DNA of 64,000 nt. Origin: Enoplosus armatus (lineage: Eukaryota; Chordata; Actinopteri; Centrarchiformes; Enoplosidae). This document shows, in pieces, positions 25,801 to 37,098 of the stretch. The translations under genes and the position numbers were made by a program. Under the pieces are notes generated by a model that made no database searches, had not been told where the DNA came from, and saw nothing but the letters and a program-made list of their open reading frames with translations. Each line of letters starts with the position of its first letter. Positions within the stretch are counted from its first letter, which is position 1. The DNA lies in assembly GCF_043641665.1 (NCBI RefSeq), contig NC_092190.1, forward strand, positions 14,754,048 to 14,818,047, given 5' to 3'.

Positions 25801-26544
25801 CATTTGATGTCCCTTCCAGAGCCGGTGATTGTGTGCCCCGATCTCCCCTGTAAAAGTGGTAGGTGTTATTTATGGACAGATTGTTTGTTGGATGTTTTAA
25901 TGGAGTGCAGCTCAGTGAGATATTTGTTTACTTTCATTACAGAACCTGAAGTAGCTCCGTGTGTGCAGCGGCCGGTGGATTTGGTATTTCTACTCGATGG
26001 CTCAGAGCGCCTCGGGATGGATAACTTCCGGCATGTCCGTGAATTTGTGCAGAAGGTGGCAGACAGACTGGTACTGGCCCGGAGCAAGACTGATCGTATG
26101 CGATCCCGCTTGGCACTGATTGAGTTCGGCAAGGAAAACGAGAACCACGTTGCCTTCCCTCTCACACACAACCCTGCCACCATCGCTGACGGCATAGCGA
26201 GATTGCCTTATCTGGACTCCTCTTCAAGCGTGGGGCCTGCCATCATCCACACCATCGACAACATCTTGGGCAACGGAAATTCTCGCCAGACGAGACGCAA
26301 CGCAGAGGTTTCGTTTGTTTTCATCACAGACGGCATCACTGAAAGCATCAACCTGGAGGAGGCGGTTAGTGCCATGCGTGGGGCACAGGTCGTCTCCACA
26401 GTGATAGCCACAGGAAGTGACATTGACCAAGAAGTCCTAACGAAGCTGGCATTGGGTGACCAGGACGCCATCTTTAAAGGAAAAGACCTCTCTGGTCTGT
26501 CCGGGTCCAGTTTGTTTGACCGTTTCATCCAGTGGGTATGTTAA
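16839..26544 (+). CDS. col6a2: Collagen type VI alpha-2 chain, complete
   Basis: Secreted chain of the collagen VI microfibril, which joins alpha-1 and alpha-3 chains in the pericellular matrix. Coding exons: 16839-16992, 18168-18778, 18884-18904, 19016-19081, 19194-19247, 19348-19392, 19491-19517, 19610-19636, 19764-19808, 19906-19959, 20139-20201, 20725-20787, 20883-20936, 21043-21078, 21170-21232, 21824-21886, 22210-22272, 22395-22457, 22547-22597, 22681-22779, 23820-23882, 23998-24033, 24131-24176, 24263-24415, 25275-25730, 25820-25858, 25943-26544. They total 3117 nt (1038 aa; human is about 1019). Order: signal peptide ([16 protein letters not shown]), Pro-rich linker, N1 VWA domain (MIDAS DTSET), a 335-residue Gly-X-Y helix with one GFSYPGP break, then C1 (DSSES) and C2 (DGSER) VWA domains, ending FDRFIQWVC. 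The segment [20 protein letters not shown] is characteristic of alpha-2. Helix exons are multiples of 9 nt, except the imperfect one (51 nt). The start is the first ATG after the leader exon. Confidence 0.96.
17050..18120. repeat. Interspersed repeat family K cluster (COL6A2 second intron)
   Basis: Several overlapping or nested degenerate copies: 'aaagtatcaaaaggtggtcc' near 17161, 'aaatactcaagtaaagtaaa' near 17386, 'taaaagtactgataccacat' near 17460, and 'cactcaagtaaagtaaaagt' near 18080. The intron between the exons ending 16992 and starting 18168 consists largely of this material. Confidence 0.55.
17760..17935. repeat. Interspersed repeat family Z, copy 2 (COL6A2 intron)
   Basis: Contains 'aataagcaacaaatcctcac', 'aagttggaaccattaaatg' and 'gcgattaatcgactaatcat'. 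It is embedded within a larger block of family K repeat sequence in the second COL6A2 intron. Confidence 0.5.
20230..20690 (+). repeat. Interspersed repeat family G, copy 1 (COL6A2 intron)
   Basis: Contains 'agcatgctaacgtgctatca' and 'ccaaagtcattatgattcat' followed by 'cctctggggaacatgaatgt', the last two present in two tandem degenerate versions (about 20490 and 20615). Related sequence recurs inverted at 45055-45410 and partly at 57850-58025, so this is a dispersed repeat rather than gene sequence. Confidence 0.6.
20694..20723 (+). repeat. (TTTG)n microsatellite at a splice acceptor
   Basis: About seven TTTG units run straight into the acceptor tttag of the COL6A2 exon beginning 20725, so the repeat itself supplies the pyrimidine-rich tract. 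Confidence 0.85.
23962..23997 (+). repeat. (GT)n microsatellite at a splice acceptor
   Basis: A run of about 13 GT units followed by 'ttgtgcag' directly precedes the COL6A2 exon at 23998. The acceptor therefore has a T/G tract instead of a clean polypyrimidine tract. Confidence 0.85.
24755..25225. mobile_element. TIR-bearing MITE family M, copy A (COL6A2 intron)
   Basis: The right end (25151-25225) contains 'tattggttttggtcttttcg' then 'ggagttgttgacaataag'; the left end (24765-24810) contains 'caagaccaaaaccaacaatt', an inverted match. The inside shares blocks such as 'gtgtattaatacataactga' with copy B at 35868-36430. No coding capacity is seen. Its right end lies about 50 bp before the C1-domain exon. 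Confidence 0.6.
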
Positions 26545-27197
26545 AGAGAGACCACATGGACGTGAATATTATACTGGTGCTACTGCTGTTAATCTAGCAT
26601 TTTAAACATAAGATACTGGTTAACTATGTTTCTACTATGCACTGTACAATTTGCAAATTACATCACAGCTTTGTGGTTTTCTACATTTGTCAGGAAAACT
26701 GTATTCATCTTCAATATTTTGTTATGAACAAAAACATAGTACAAGTCGAGCATTCATCAACCATTAAGCTTTAATGATTTCAGATATTAAACCTGCAGTT
26801 TGGTGGACATGGCAGTGCTGTCTTATGTTAAGTCACAAGGGGTTTCTAGTGCTCATAAATTGTGAGATATAAAGCACTCACTGTATCCAACATTACTGAA
26901 AATCATTTTAACATATAAGACATTTCAGACAAACAACATTTAAAGCCCTCGACATACATTCTAGTTTTGAAGAAAAGAGTAGTTTTTTAATGCAGTACTA
27001 GTATAAACATTAAGTCAAACAAGGTTCTGTCCAGTATGTATGCAGTTACTCAGTATCACCGGTTACAAGTATCAGGGGTCTCCAAGTGGGAGGCGGAACA
27101 ATGGACGGCTGAATTGGTTTGGTCTGGCCCGGCTGAATGATTGCATTCTTCCCATTTCTCTGCATGTCCACGGCAGACTCTCCCATTGCCTCCCTTC
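26545..27197. other. Convergent COL6A2/XRCC5 3' intergenic spacer
   Basis: The COL6A2 stop (plus strand) and the XRCC5 stop (minus strand) are only 653 bp apart, so the 3' UTRs of both genes must share or nearly share this interval. No AATAAA is evident on the plus strand; ATTAAA near 26787 is a possible variant signal. No gene is seen. Confidence 0.6.
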
Positions 27198-30100
27198 TTA
27201 CATCATGTCCAGCTGCACAGGAAGAGAAACAAAACATGTACGACTGGAGAGTTTATATGAAAATGTCTCAATAGGCCAGGCACACATCATCAGACACGCA
27301 CTCTGAGGCACATCCTGCAAATATACAGGAAATGGCTTTAACATGAGTTTGGGGCAAATTAGTTAAATATTTAAAACCTGAAAAGGACTGTAATTAAAAA
27401 AAAAAAAATAAATCACAGAAACACTTACCAAGTCATCAACATCTCCTGTATCTTCAGCCGGTGGTGCAGCCACCTCCTCTTTCTTCTCCTCAGCAACCAG
27501 AAACTGGGGACAAAATAGGTTTTAGTCCCAAGATCACCTTCATTTCAAATATATATAACAGTGTCCTCAACGGCTCACACCAACTCACCTGATTAGCTTC
27601 GTTCTTGGATACGGTGCTTCCTTCAACCTCGTCCTTGCTGATCAGAGTTATTGCATCTGTCAATCAAACAGCAACAATTAAGTCCACAAACACTGAACTT
27701 CTTTAGCAGACTTATGATTCAGGCCGCAGAGCATTTTTTTAAGCATCAATCAGCTCCCATTTTGCACTCAGGAAATTATGTGGAAATTTCATCTCATCTC
27801 AGGGGAGGAATGATTTGAGAGAAATCCTGCAGCCCTGAGTAAAGAGGCTTATCGTACCTTGAACAAGCAGGTCCCAGAAGACCTCCAGCCCTCTGTTTGG
27901 GATGCTTCTTTTCAGGGACTGGAGGTAGCTGTTGTACAGATCGGCATTCCCCTGCTGAATTACCAAAGATAAGAAATATTCAAAATCCATTTATGAGTCT
28001 CTAAAAGCTCACATCAACATACAGACACTTAAGCACATACTCACACCAGAACTGGCCTCGGTTGAACTCGCGAGAAATGAAACAGACTCATTGTAATCTT
28101 CTCAAGTTGACTCATAATCTCCGTAGCAAAGCCAAAACTATGCGTTCTGATATCTCACAATTATTTCACTCTTCTAACAGAAACCCCCATATCATCATGC
28201 ATTTCCCAAATGGAAGATAGTGAATGTTTATTTACCTTAACAGACTCCTCTCTAAAAGCCTGGATACAGGTGATGCTTTTCATGTAGTAGTGCGTGTTCT
28301 TGTTGCTTAGCAACTGCTCTATCCTGTGAGTCAGTTGCTGACAGACTGGGAAGGACATGGGGGTCACCACAACCAAACAAAAAGATAAACACAATTACCA
28401 GGGCTGAACATGAGTCACAATGGTTTATAACGCAACCAGAAGATTTGTTTATCAGGCCAGCTCGCCAGAAAAACTGGATCTCACCCTCTCCAAATGGAAG
28501 ACTCTTCCGCTTGATCAGAGTACGGAAGTCTCGGTCTGGATTCACGCTCCCCACCTGGTTAAGAGTTTAAAATGAGTGAGGACTGAAGTGAAATGGAAAT
28601 TTTAAAGTATGCCTGTTCAAACAAGTGCGGAAGTACTTTATTTGGAATAGCTGCTTTTTATCAGTGGCTATCTCTCTAGGATTATTATGCCATCCAGCTC
28701 CCCTGATTCTCACCGAAGTAACAGAGCCTTCGGCAATGTCAGCCAGTCTATACTCCTCCTCTTCTTCGTCTCCTTTTGCCTTCCTGGCATCTGGCTCCTC
28801 TGAGCTGTAAATGGAAAAAGGGGCCCGTTAGAATACTTATTATTATTACAGAATCAGAAATACTTTATTGATCCCCGGGGGGAAATTGTACAGCCAATAA
28901 AACCACCACAGACACTTATACACACGCTTATAAAACACTGCTGTAAGACTAAAAATACATAAATTACATTCCAAATGCTTTTATACAATCTTCTACATAA
29001 ATATTTTGGACAGCACAAATACTTTTCACTAGATGACTAACAGCTCTGTCTGTAACATTCAAGCACCCTCCACCATACTGAATCCAACTTACTCTTTGCC
29101 AAAAATCTGAGCACTAGTCTTCAGCTTCTTTTTCTTCTCCACTTCTGTGAGAGGAAACTTCTTCTTTATCTCCTCTAGTGGAGCCTGGCAACGTTCACTA
29201 ATGACATCAGGGCGCTCAAGAGCTGCCTTCAGCCATGGCTCCATGGGGGGAAGAGGGGTGCCGGGGCTGACTGCACGATGATGCAGACACTGAAAGAGGG
29301 GTTGGGTCAGGGAGGTGAGACAGACAGTGACTGAGGAAGAATATCAACAGCCTCTAGCTGGTGAAGTTCTTGTCAGACAGATGAAAGATTTTTTGTAATG
29401 TCACGGAGCTGAGAATGACACTCCTCGTCTCCTTCAAAACTTTGCCATCTGCCTCATCTCAGAATAAATAAGTAATAGGGGTGCTGTATCTCGTAAATAC
29501 AAACTTTACTGCAGTACCTGGAAGTGCCTCTGGAAGGCAGGGTTGGGAATGTTGTGGACCTTGAACATGTCCTTTTGTTTTGTATTATCATCCTCCTCTA
29601 CCAACATCATGGAGTCAATGAGAGAGTCCACAGCTGACAGCTGGGGGTCTAGAGGAATCACATAACACGCAAAAGTCCATTCAGTGAAGTCTTCCAACTT
29701 ATTTTTCTATTTATTACATCTTATTTATTATCCAACTGTAGAGCTGCAGTGCCAGCCAGTATCAGACCTGCAGTCCTGAACCTGTGCCACTTATAAGTAA
29801 GAGCAGTGGAAGTTAAAAACTGCAAATGTAGACACACCGGTGTGCGTGAAACCTGGTGAAACAGTTTTAGAATTGCAGCAGCTTTTCCTTCCTGCACTTG
29901 AAGGGGCAGCACTGTCATGTTTACACCTGCAGCTCTAAACACTGAAGCTGCTGCTGTGATAATGATTAGAAAGCTCCCTCTTGTGGAGAATCAGCAGTCA
30001 CTTATAACATCATGTGGGAGTTTGCGAGTTAGTTACAAGTCAGTTCTGTGAGGAGTTTTGTATCCAAAAAGAACATAAAAATGAGCAGAAAACAGTACCT

Positions 30101-33100
30101 GACGGAGTGAACTTTTTGTTTTCAAGAGAAGGAAATGTAAAGTGTCTGAGGTCTTCCATGAAGGGCAGCTGGACGTACATCAGACACTATTGAGGGTGAC
30201 AGACAATTAGCTCTGTGATATTTGGCACAGATTCAGTGAATATACTTGAAAACAGCATGCTTAGGAGTGGGTGATCTCACCTCATAGTCTCGCTTGATGC
30301 ACGGGAAGGCTGCTCCTACTTGAGGGTTGCTGCGCCGGTCATAGGTGTAACGTACAATGGCCACCATTTGGAGTTCATCTAGTGCTCGGATGAGAGCGGA
30401 CAGCGCAACTCCTGCATGCTGCTCAGACAGAACAGTAGAAACACGAACAGGTCAGCACCAACATGTAGTCACCAGCAATGTGGTGGTTCTCTCCATCCTC
30501 ACCTCATCGTCCTTGGCAGGAAACATCTTGACGACTTGAGTCCCCATGAACTGATGGCGACGTACCTGCAGACAGATGGGAAAAAGAAACAGCAGGTTTA
30601 GGTTTACATTATCTGAGATTTGTGTTACTTGAATACTTTTTAGATCACACTGGAGTAAAAAGTACAATACCATGCTCTGTTTGGTGAAGCCGAGAACAGC
30701 AAAGCACTTCCCATCATGTTTGTATTTCATCTGGTCTTGATCTACTTTGGAAAAGGGAACAATATCGCTTCCGTAACGAAAACCTGTGAACAAAAAAAGT
30801 GTTTTTTTGTGTTATTATGTAACTAAGTAAAACAACATGAAGCAATCTGGTATCAAACAACTGCCTCACCTTGGATGGTATCATCCTTCTGCACCTCTGT
30901 CTCATTGTCATCATCCAGACAGTAGACTGTCTCTCTCTTCACGTCGTCTTTTTGGGTGGTTTGAGCGTCAACTGTAGTCCACATTTTCTTCAGTCTCTCT
31001 TCTGTCACCTGGATTACAGTTTACAGGTTTTACAGTTACAAGATACACACTGGTATGTAGGATATAATCAAAAACTGTTTTTTAGTCATTTTATTCTAAG
31101 TAAACAAATAAAACAAACAAAACATCTGACTGAAATTCTCCAACACCATTTGCAGGAACCAATGAGTAGAATACATTTTTGCCACAAGGTGTCACTAATT
31201 GATCAGAACAAGAACAAAGCATCATGATTACATTGATTACATGTGGAACAGCACTGTGTAATAAGCATGTAGTACATTCATCCAGTGCACTTCACAGTAA
31301 ACTCACTGCTTTGTATCCAACAATACGGATGGGCAGAGAGCTGCCAATGGTCAGCTGACAGGGCCAGGCCATGGGTCTCCTCTCAATACGTTTGAACATG
31401 CACAGCTGCTCAATTGCATTCCTACAGCGGGAGTGAAGCCATATGACATCATCCAATAAAAGCATTACATAAATACTTTTAAATGTAAAAAGAATCCTGT
31501 GATTCAGAGAGAAAACATTTAAAGAATAAGTGAGGAAATATCCATTGTTCAATAAGAGCCCTCCAACCTGAAGGAGTAAATTTCATCCAGGCCGTCTTCC
31601 TCATCCAGACTCAGCATGATGTGTTTCACCATGTCCAGACGATCCTTCTGTTCCCTGGACAGACCTTTACCCGTGCCCGGGTGGCCAGGGCCTCTTCTGT
31701 TCGCATCTCCTCCACCCTCTTCATCGTCCTCCACAGGGAAAGGCAAACTGAAAACGCATACATTTTGAGTAGAACATTGGTGGAAGGAAAGATACATAGG
31801 TACGAGTAAATGCCATGAAACTACATGCAATGAACTTTAATCCAGAGTGACTTCTAATAACTGACAGTAAGTGTGAGGAGAATCCAGAAAAGAGTGTCTT
31901 TGTATTTATACTAACATAGAAAATGTGTAGCATGCCGTTTTAAACCTATAAATGAACCAACTTTCATCAAAATACCAATTATCAGCTAAATAAAATATCT
32001 GCCACCATCAGCCTGATGTTGATGCTGCACTGTAGTGGTCCTGGATGCTGTAGTGCCCTAGGCGAGCTGTCATTCACATCTGTTATAATTTAAATGGCTG
32101 CCATTTCTATCATCATTCTATACCTTCACTGGGGCTTCTTTATCTGCAGGTGTGCTCTTGTGTATAATGGCAGCACTGGAGCATTCGGCATGTCATAATG
32201 AAATACCATTTTATTGTACGAATGGAGACTACAGCACCCTCTAGCAAAATAGCCATTAGAGCAGCAGGGAGAGCAACAAACAGCACAGCTAGAGGGACTG
32301 TTATTAGATATGAATATGATAGCTATCTATGCTATCTATCTTTTTGAGTTTGTGGTGGCCTGTGTGAAGGTAGATAGCTTTAAAATTACACTTGGTGAAT
32401 GTGTCTGAGCCTTACAAAAACTGCAGGGTGATGCCAGCTTTTTTCAGGTTTTCGATGATAATGTCCAGCTGCTCTGAGCTGGCCTGAGTGTTGAGGTCAG
32501 TCAGGAGGACGATGTTGAGACGATCACACTTCTTCCCCCTGAAAAGAAACCCCAGACAAAATGTCACATCAATGAAAAACCAATAATCCCATCAGCACAA
32601 TTAACATTACAATGCAGTTTAAAACTGTTTGTTTTTTTCTGTGAAGACTGAGAGTTATGTACATGATACAGGCAGCTTCTTACTTTGTTTCTGTCTGAAG
32701 GAGATCCATGCACACAACAAGAGCATCCAGCCCTGTTGAACAGCAGTTAAGGAGCGAACACATTCCCACACATCATCAATACACAAACAGAATCTGACGC
32801 ATGAATAAGAGTCAAAGAGTCGGTCTTTATCCCATAACTTTCACAGAATTGTCTGCCTTTTGCAAAGCACATAGTGATAAAAACATATAAACACACCGGA
32901 GAGCACACTTTAGACAATTAAATCCAATACACTAGATATTATCTGAGTGGATCTAATCACTTGAGTCATTAAGTTACAGCTATTAGCTCTGAAATAATTA
33001 TTATTAAACAGTCAACCTAAAAGTGATCATTCCCATTTTGCAAATATTCAATTTTCGTTGTTAAAAGAGTAAAAATTCTAAACATTTGTTGCTTACAGCT

Positions 33101-34418
33101 TCACAAACAAGAAGAGTAACTTTCTTTAGTCTATTTGATACCATCATAAGCTGAATGTTTTAGGTCGGTCAGATTAAAGAGCTTAAAACACTACACAGCC
33201 CTAAGATATATGCAGGGTTATTGTTAATGTTATCAATTGTTAATGAATCCTTTCATGTGTTTTACAAATGAATGTGAAATGAAAGCCATGGAACTTATGT
33301 AACATAGCCTGGGGGGATGAATGTTATTGATAAAATGCTCTTTCAATATATTTTGTCATATAATACATTTTCTGGGAAAACTATTAAGACATTGTTAATG
33401 GATAAAACAATTCAACAGGAATGTCTGTTTTGGCTTATCCAGAAAATTAAATATATGACAAAACAAGGTACTTAATCACATTAATCCATAAATAATAAGC
33501 ACCTTAAGGTGGGTCTGACAAAAGTTATCTCAATATTATCTGTGCCAATTCTTCCACAGTAATGTGAAAAGTGTCATTAGTTGTAGGCTTAAAACTTATA
33601 TACCTTAACAGAGAGTTAAGAGGTGCTGATAAAAAGCATCGAGCAAAAGGATACAATCAGCCTGCTGACCCTCTGGATGAATCTGATTCTCTATTTCCTC
33701 CAGGAGCTCAAAATCAGGCACCATAAGGTGACGATGCACTGTGATGTTCTGGTACTGGCCATCTTGGTCCAGTGAGTTCTTGGTGGAGTCCGTGCCAAAC
33801 AGAACTAAAGCTAGTTCATCCTTGGTCTCTGCAAACACCTGTCAAAAGACAAAAAGGCATTTTCAGTGTCTGTCAAAGGTGTGTGTCCTTGGCACACACC
33901 TAAGCTCAGTTTGCTTCTTGTTTCTTTTCTAAATGTGCAGTAGACGTTTACCTGGCGCTGGACAAACTTCTGGATGACTTTTTTGGCAAGTTCAAAGGGA
34001 GGCTCTTCACCGGGGGCAGAGTTGGACATGGAGAATCCAACATCCATACACAACACCAATGCTGACTACAGGAATCAAACAAGCCACTTGTTTTGATCAA
34101 CACATCAGAGTTGACGTGCTTTGAACACAGACACAGACAAGAACGCATTTTGATTTTTCGAAAGGTATTATTGTTGTTCTCCTGCTGTTAAAACCAGTAC
34201 AGACATCCAATAGGGGGTGTGACAACGTTTGCTGTAGTCTCAACATGTCCCAACCTGTCGCTGAAGTTAAACGTATGAAACTCAATGAAAGGGAACAATT
34301 TGTTTCTAACGTTTGGAAACCGCCCATTTAAAACTACGAACAATAGCTAACAAAGCTGTACAAAAGGGCAATTCATTTCTTTAAGAAGTGTAAAATAACT
34401 TACTTTGGCCCCTGCCAT
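27198..34418 (-). CDS. xrcc5: X-ray repair cross-complementing 5 (Ku80/Ku86), complete
   Basis: DNA-end-binding subunit of the Ku heterodimer in non-homologous end joining. Minus-strand exons in transcript order: 34418-34404, 34065-33952, 33838-33655, 32732-32684, 32538-32416, 31747-31568, 31421-31307, 31008-30870, 30783-30671, 30565-30503, 30418-30281, 30186-30099, 29648-29518, 29289-29093, 28804-28714, 28554-28485, 28345-28236, 27954-27858, 27656-27589, 27503-27429, 27212-27198. The total is 2175 nt, 724 aa (human 732). It starts [20 protein letters not shown]. The vWA-like domain covers about residues 5-240, and the Ku beta-barrel holds [15 protein letters not shown] and [13 protein letters not shown]. 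The segment EGSVTSVGSVNP precedes the C-terminal helical domain, and the end GDVDDLLDMM is the conserved DNA-PKcs-binding tail. The last exon codes only four residues and the stop. All introns are GT-AG. Confidence 0.96.
28848..28915. repeat. Possible LINE 3'-tail fragment
   Basis: The phrase 'atactttattgatccccggg' followed by 'gggaaattgtacag' is a widespread teleost repeat end, probably from an RTE-type retrotransposon. It lies in an XRCC5 intron. Family assignment is from memory and uncertain. Confidence 0.4.
33370..33510. repeat. Interspersed repeat family P, copy 1 (XRCC5 intron)
   Basis: An 80-base stretch around 33420-33500 (with 'aaattaaatatatgacaaaa' then 'caaggtacttaatcac') is about three-quarters identical to 47005-47085 in a PFKL intron, same orientation. 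The ends of the unit are unclear. Confidence 0.5.
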
Positions 34419-35860
34419 CTCCTTTTTTCCCTCTTCCACAGACAGTGTCACACTGTTATGGCACCGGCGAGAAACAGTGAAAGGAAGAGGAACTAAGTTC
34501 CTGTTTAGAGGGATAATTCCGCAGTTATCTTAGCGAGCTTCACACGATCTATTACTGTTGGTTGATCGCCGCAAGTTACGAAAAATCTGTTTAACGAAAC
34601 ATACTGGACTTGTATCAAGCCGTGATAATATCATCCGTGGTGTTCTTGAGCTTGAGACGAGCCTGTGAAATGAAATGCAAAAATCAAATGTAGGTCAAAC
34701 GCCCCCCAGCGTTTCATACGACACTGTGCACAGAGGGACACTATGGCGTCATTTCACGGCTGTAGCCAGGGTTTCAGAAACCTTACTGTCCTCAATCATA
34801 CAGTGGCCATGGCCCTGGCTTATTTGTGTGGTTTTCACACATTGACTGTCTTCTGTGTTTTAAACTTAAATTGTTCTAACATAAGTTTAATAAATCAGAC
34901 AATAAAAGAGGGCAGTACAAGTTAGTAAATGTGTGTTGGCCCTGACAGTGCTTTTCTGTAACGTACTGTTTTTGGCTTTGGGGCGTATAGATTTTCTTCA
35001 GTAAGCACCCGAGTGTAACACCAGGGTGCCAATAATCAGATCTCAAAGCACCCAGAGAACCAGAGAGCCATCTGCATCTTTGTGCACCATGCAGGGATAT
35101 ATGCTGACTTGTTTTTCTAAGACACATCACAAACCACACAGAGAACAGTGACCTGCTGTGCATTGCTCTTTAATAACACAAAACAAGATGTTGTTTTCTC
35201 TTCCACCATATAGATGTAAAAATGAACACATAGTTGCGATGTAATGATATAACACTGTATTTCATGTGTGTGATTCTTTACTTTGCACAACATGGACGGC
35301 TGTGTATTTCAATCAGTCAATGATAGCTGTTGTCATTGCCAGAGTTTAAAACAGCCTAGCTACAACAATTTCAGGCAGAGTTTTAGACTTAAATATTTAA
35401 AATAAATTAAAATCAACATAAGAGTATTACTGTATGGAAATGTAACAGGAATGCAAAATTGCAGAGAACTTCATTTTACTCGTGTGTGGACCAAAACTGT
35501 GTTGATGGTGCCTTAAACATATGAAAATGTCACTATAAATACATAGAAATGTCTGATTTGTCAGCTTGTCCTGACTATGGCTTCATATCATGGCTGTTAA
35601 GGGGCCCTGGAGCAAAAATGAGCTGTGGGCCTCTACTGATCCTTCTTTATGCCTCTCTCTGTACATTGTTTATGTACTCCTACATAAACCTACATGTACA
35701 CATCAAGTACAGAGCACACAGCAGACTTCACATGGCAACGTCATTATAATTAGCCTAGATGCCCAGAAAGCAGCAAGTACTCATATGTTGGGGTATGTCT
35801 TGATGAAACACAAATCTTTTTAGGAATATGAACCATGTATGCACAATATCATCCTGAATA
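34419..35860. other. XRCC5 upstream region
   Basis: The XRCC5 promoter and 5' UTR should lie just right of 34418 (minus strand). There is no TATA box; the block 34440-34640 is moderately GC-rich. From there to 35860 I see no supported gene, only short frames. Confidence 0.45.
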
Positions 35861-35867
35861 ATCCAGG

Positions 35868-36430
35868 CATTAAAAAGGACAAGGCTGGTAATATTCTATA
35901 TTTTTCTTATTGTCTTATTGAAAAAAATCCATGAAAAGACCTAAATCAACACTTCCTGTGTATTCAAAGCCTGGTGTAGTTTATTACTCTGAGCAGCAGA
36001 CTTTAATTGTTCTCCAAAAATAATAAAGTCAAAACACATCAATGAGCCACAGTGAGTTACACTGGGTGACATGTTCTTTCATTACCATGAACACACACTC
36101 GAGTGTATTTTGAGTAAATCCCACACACATGCAGAAGATACTCACTAGAGCACCAAATGTGTATTAATCCGCAACTGAAAATAGTCCCCAAAAATGTACT
36201 ATTTACTCCTGTCTGAGTAACATTTGTTTAAAAGGAAAGCAATGCAAAAAAATCTGTGACCTAATTAGGAACCAATGGGTTTGGGATTGAGTGCCACAGA
36301 CAGGATAGGAAAGTCTGAATTGTATGAGAGATGGACTAACACATTGTTGGTTTTGGTCTTTTCATGGGATTTGTTGACAATAGGAAACATACAGTATAAA
36401 GTAACACAAGCCTTATGCATTAAAAACTAC
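35868..36430. mobile_element. TIR-bearing MITE family M, copy B
   Basis: The left arm (35869-35950: 'aaggctggtaatattctata', 'ttattgtc', 'ccatgaaaagacctaaatca') is inverted relative to the right arm (36341-36428: 'ttggttttggtcttttcatg', 'ttgttgacaatagg', 'aagcctta'). The arms are imperfect terminal inverted repeats of roughly 80 bp. Length is about 0.56 kb with no coding capacity. The inside matches copy A at 24755-25225. It lies downstream of TMEM169, possibly within its 3' UTR or in the spacer before XRCC5. Confidence 0.65.
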
Positions 36431-37098
36431 ATGCTGACACTGAACCCCTTCACAAGACATTGCCCATCTTAAGGTGCTTATTGTTTTAGTCAATATTGTG
36501 CTCAATGGTGCATATTCCCATTCAAATTAGTAATTAAGATAATTTCCACAAAGTAACTCTGTCCACTTTCTCCGGTTGGTAATCCAGCCGTGCTTCAAAT
36601 ACAACTTCAGTGAGTGATTATGATGGCTTTACATGCAAGCCAGCATTGCCTTTGTGTCCGTGCACAGCACAGTGATCACGTACATTTAATTACATATATT
36701 TACAGACAAAGTGAAACTTGGTTTAACTTTCAGACCTCCAACAATCTGTGTATCAGTGTCCACAGGCAGTTTATCTAAACTTTACTACAGGAGGCAGTAT
36801 CAAAAGGAAGGTTTCAATGATTGGAGGATAACTTTAACAACTAGAACACATAAAAACATGACCCAGCATTACCACTCCCATGCTCAGAGGGATAATTTAT
36901 AGAGATCTGGATCCAATAATGCCTTACAACATTTGAATAGTTTGTAACAGTTCAGCATTTCAGGACAATTCAGGCAGTGTTTGATAAGATGTAATTTACA
37001 GAAAAGTATAGTGAAACAGCTTTCAAATACTTTCCTGTGACCGACTTAAACTTTCTGTCATATTACTTTGACTTAGGCATACAAACCGAACCCGCACT

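Noticed and set aside
32684..33655. Trp instead of Phe at the XRCC5 exon 3/4 junction (QQAD-W-LDAL)
   Set aside because: The codon is built across the splice (T/GG) and the frame is intact. A conservative aromatic change is not notable without an alignment.
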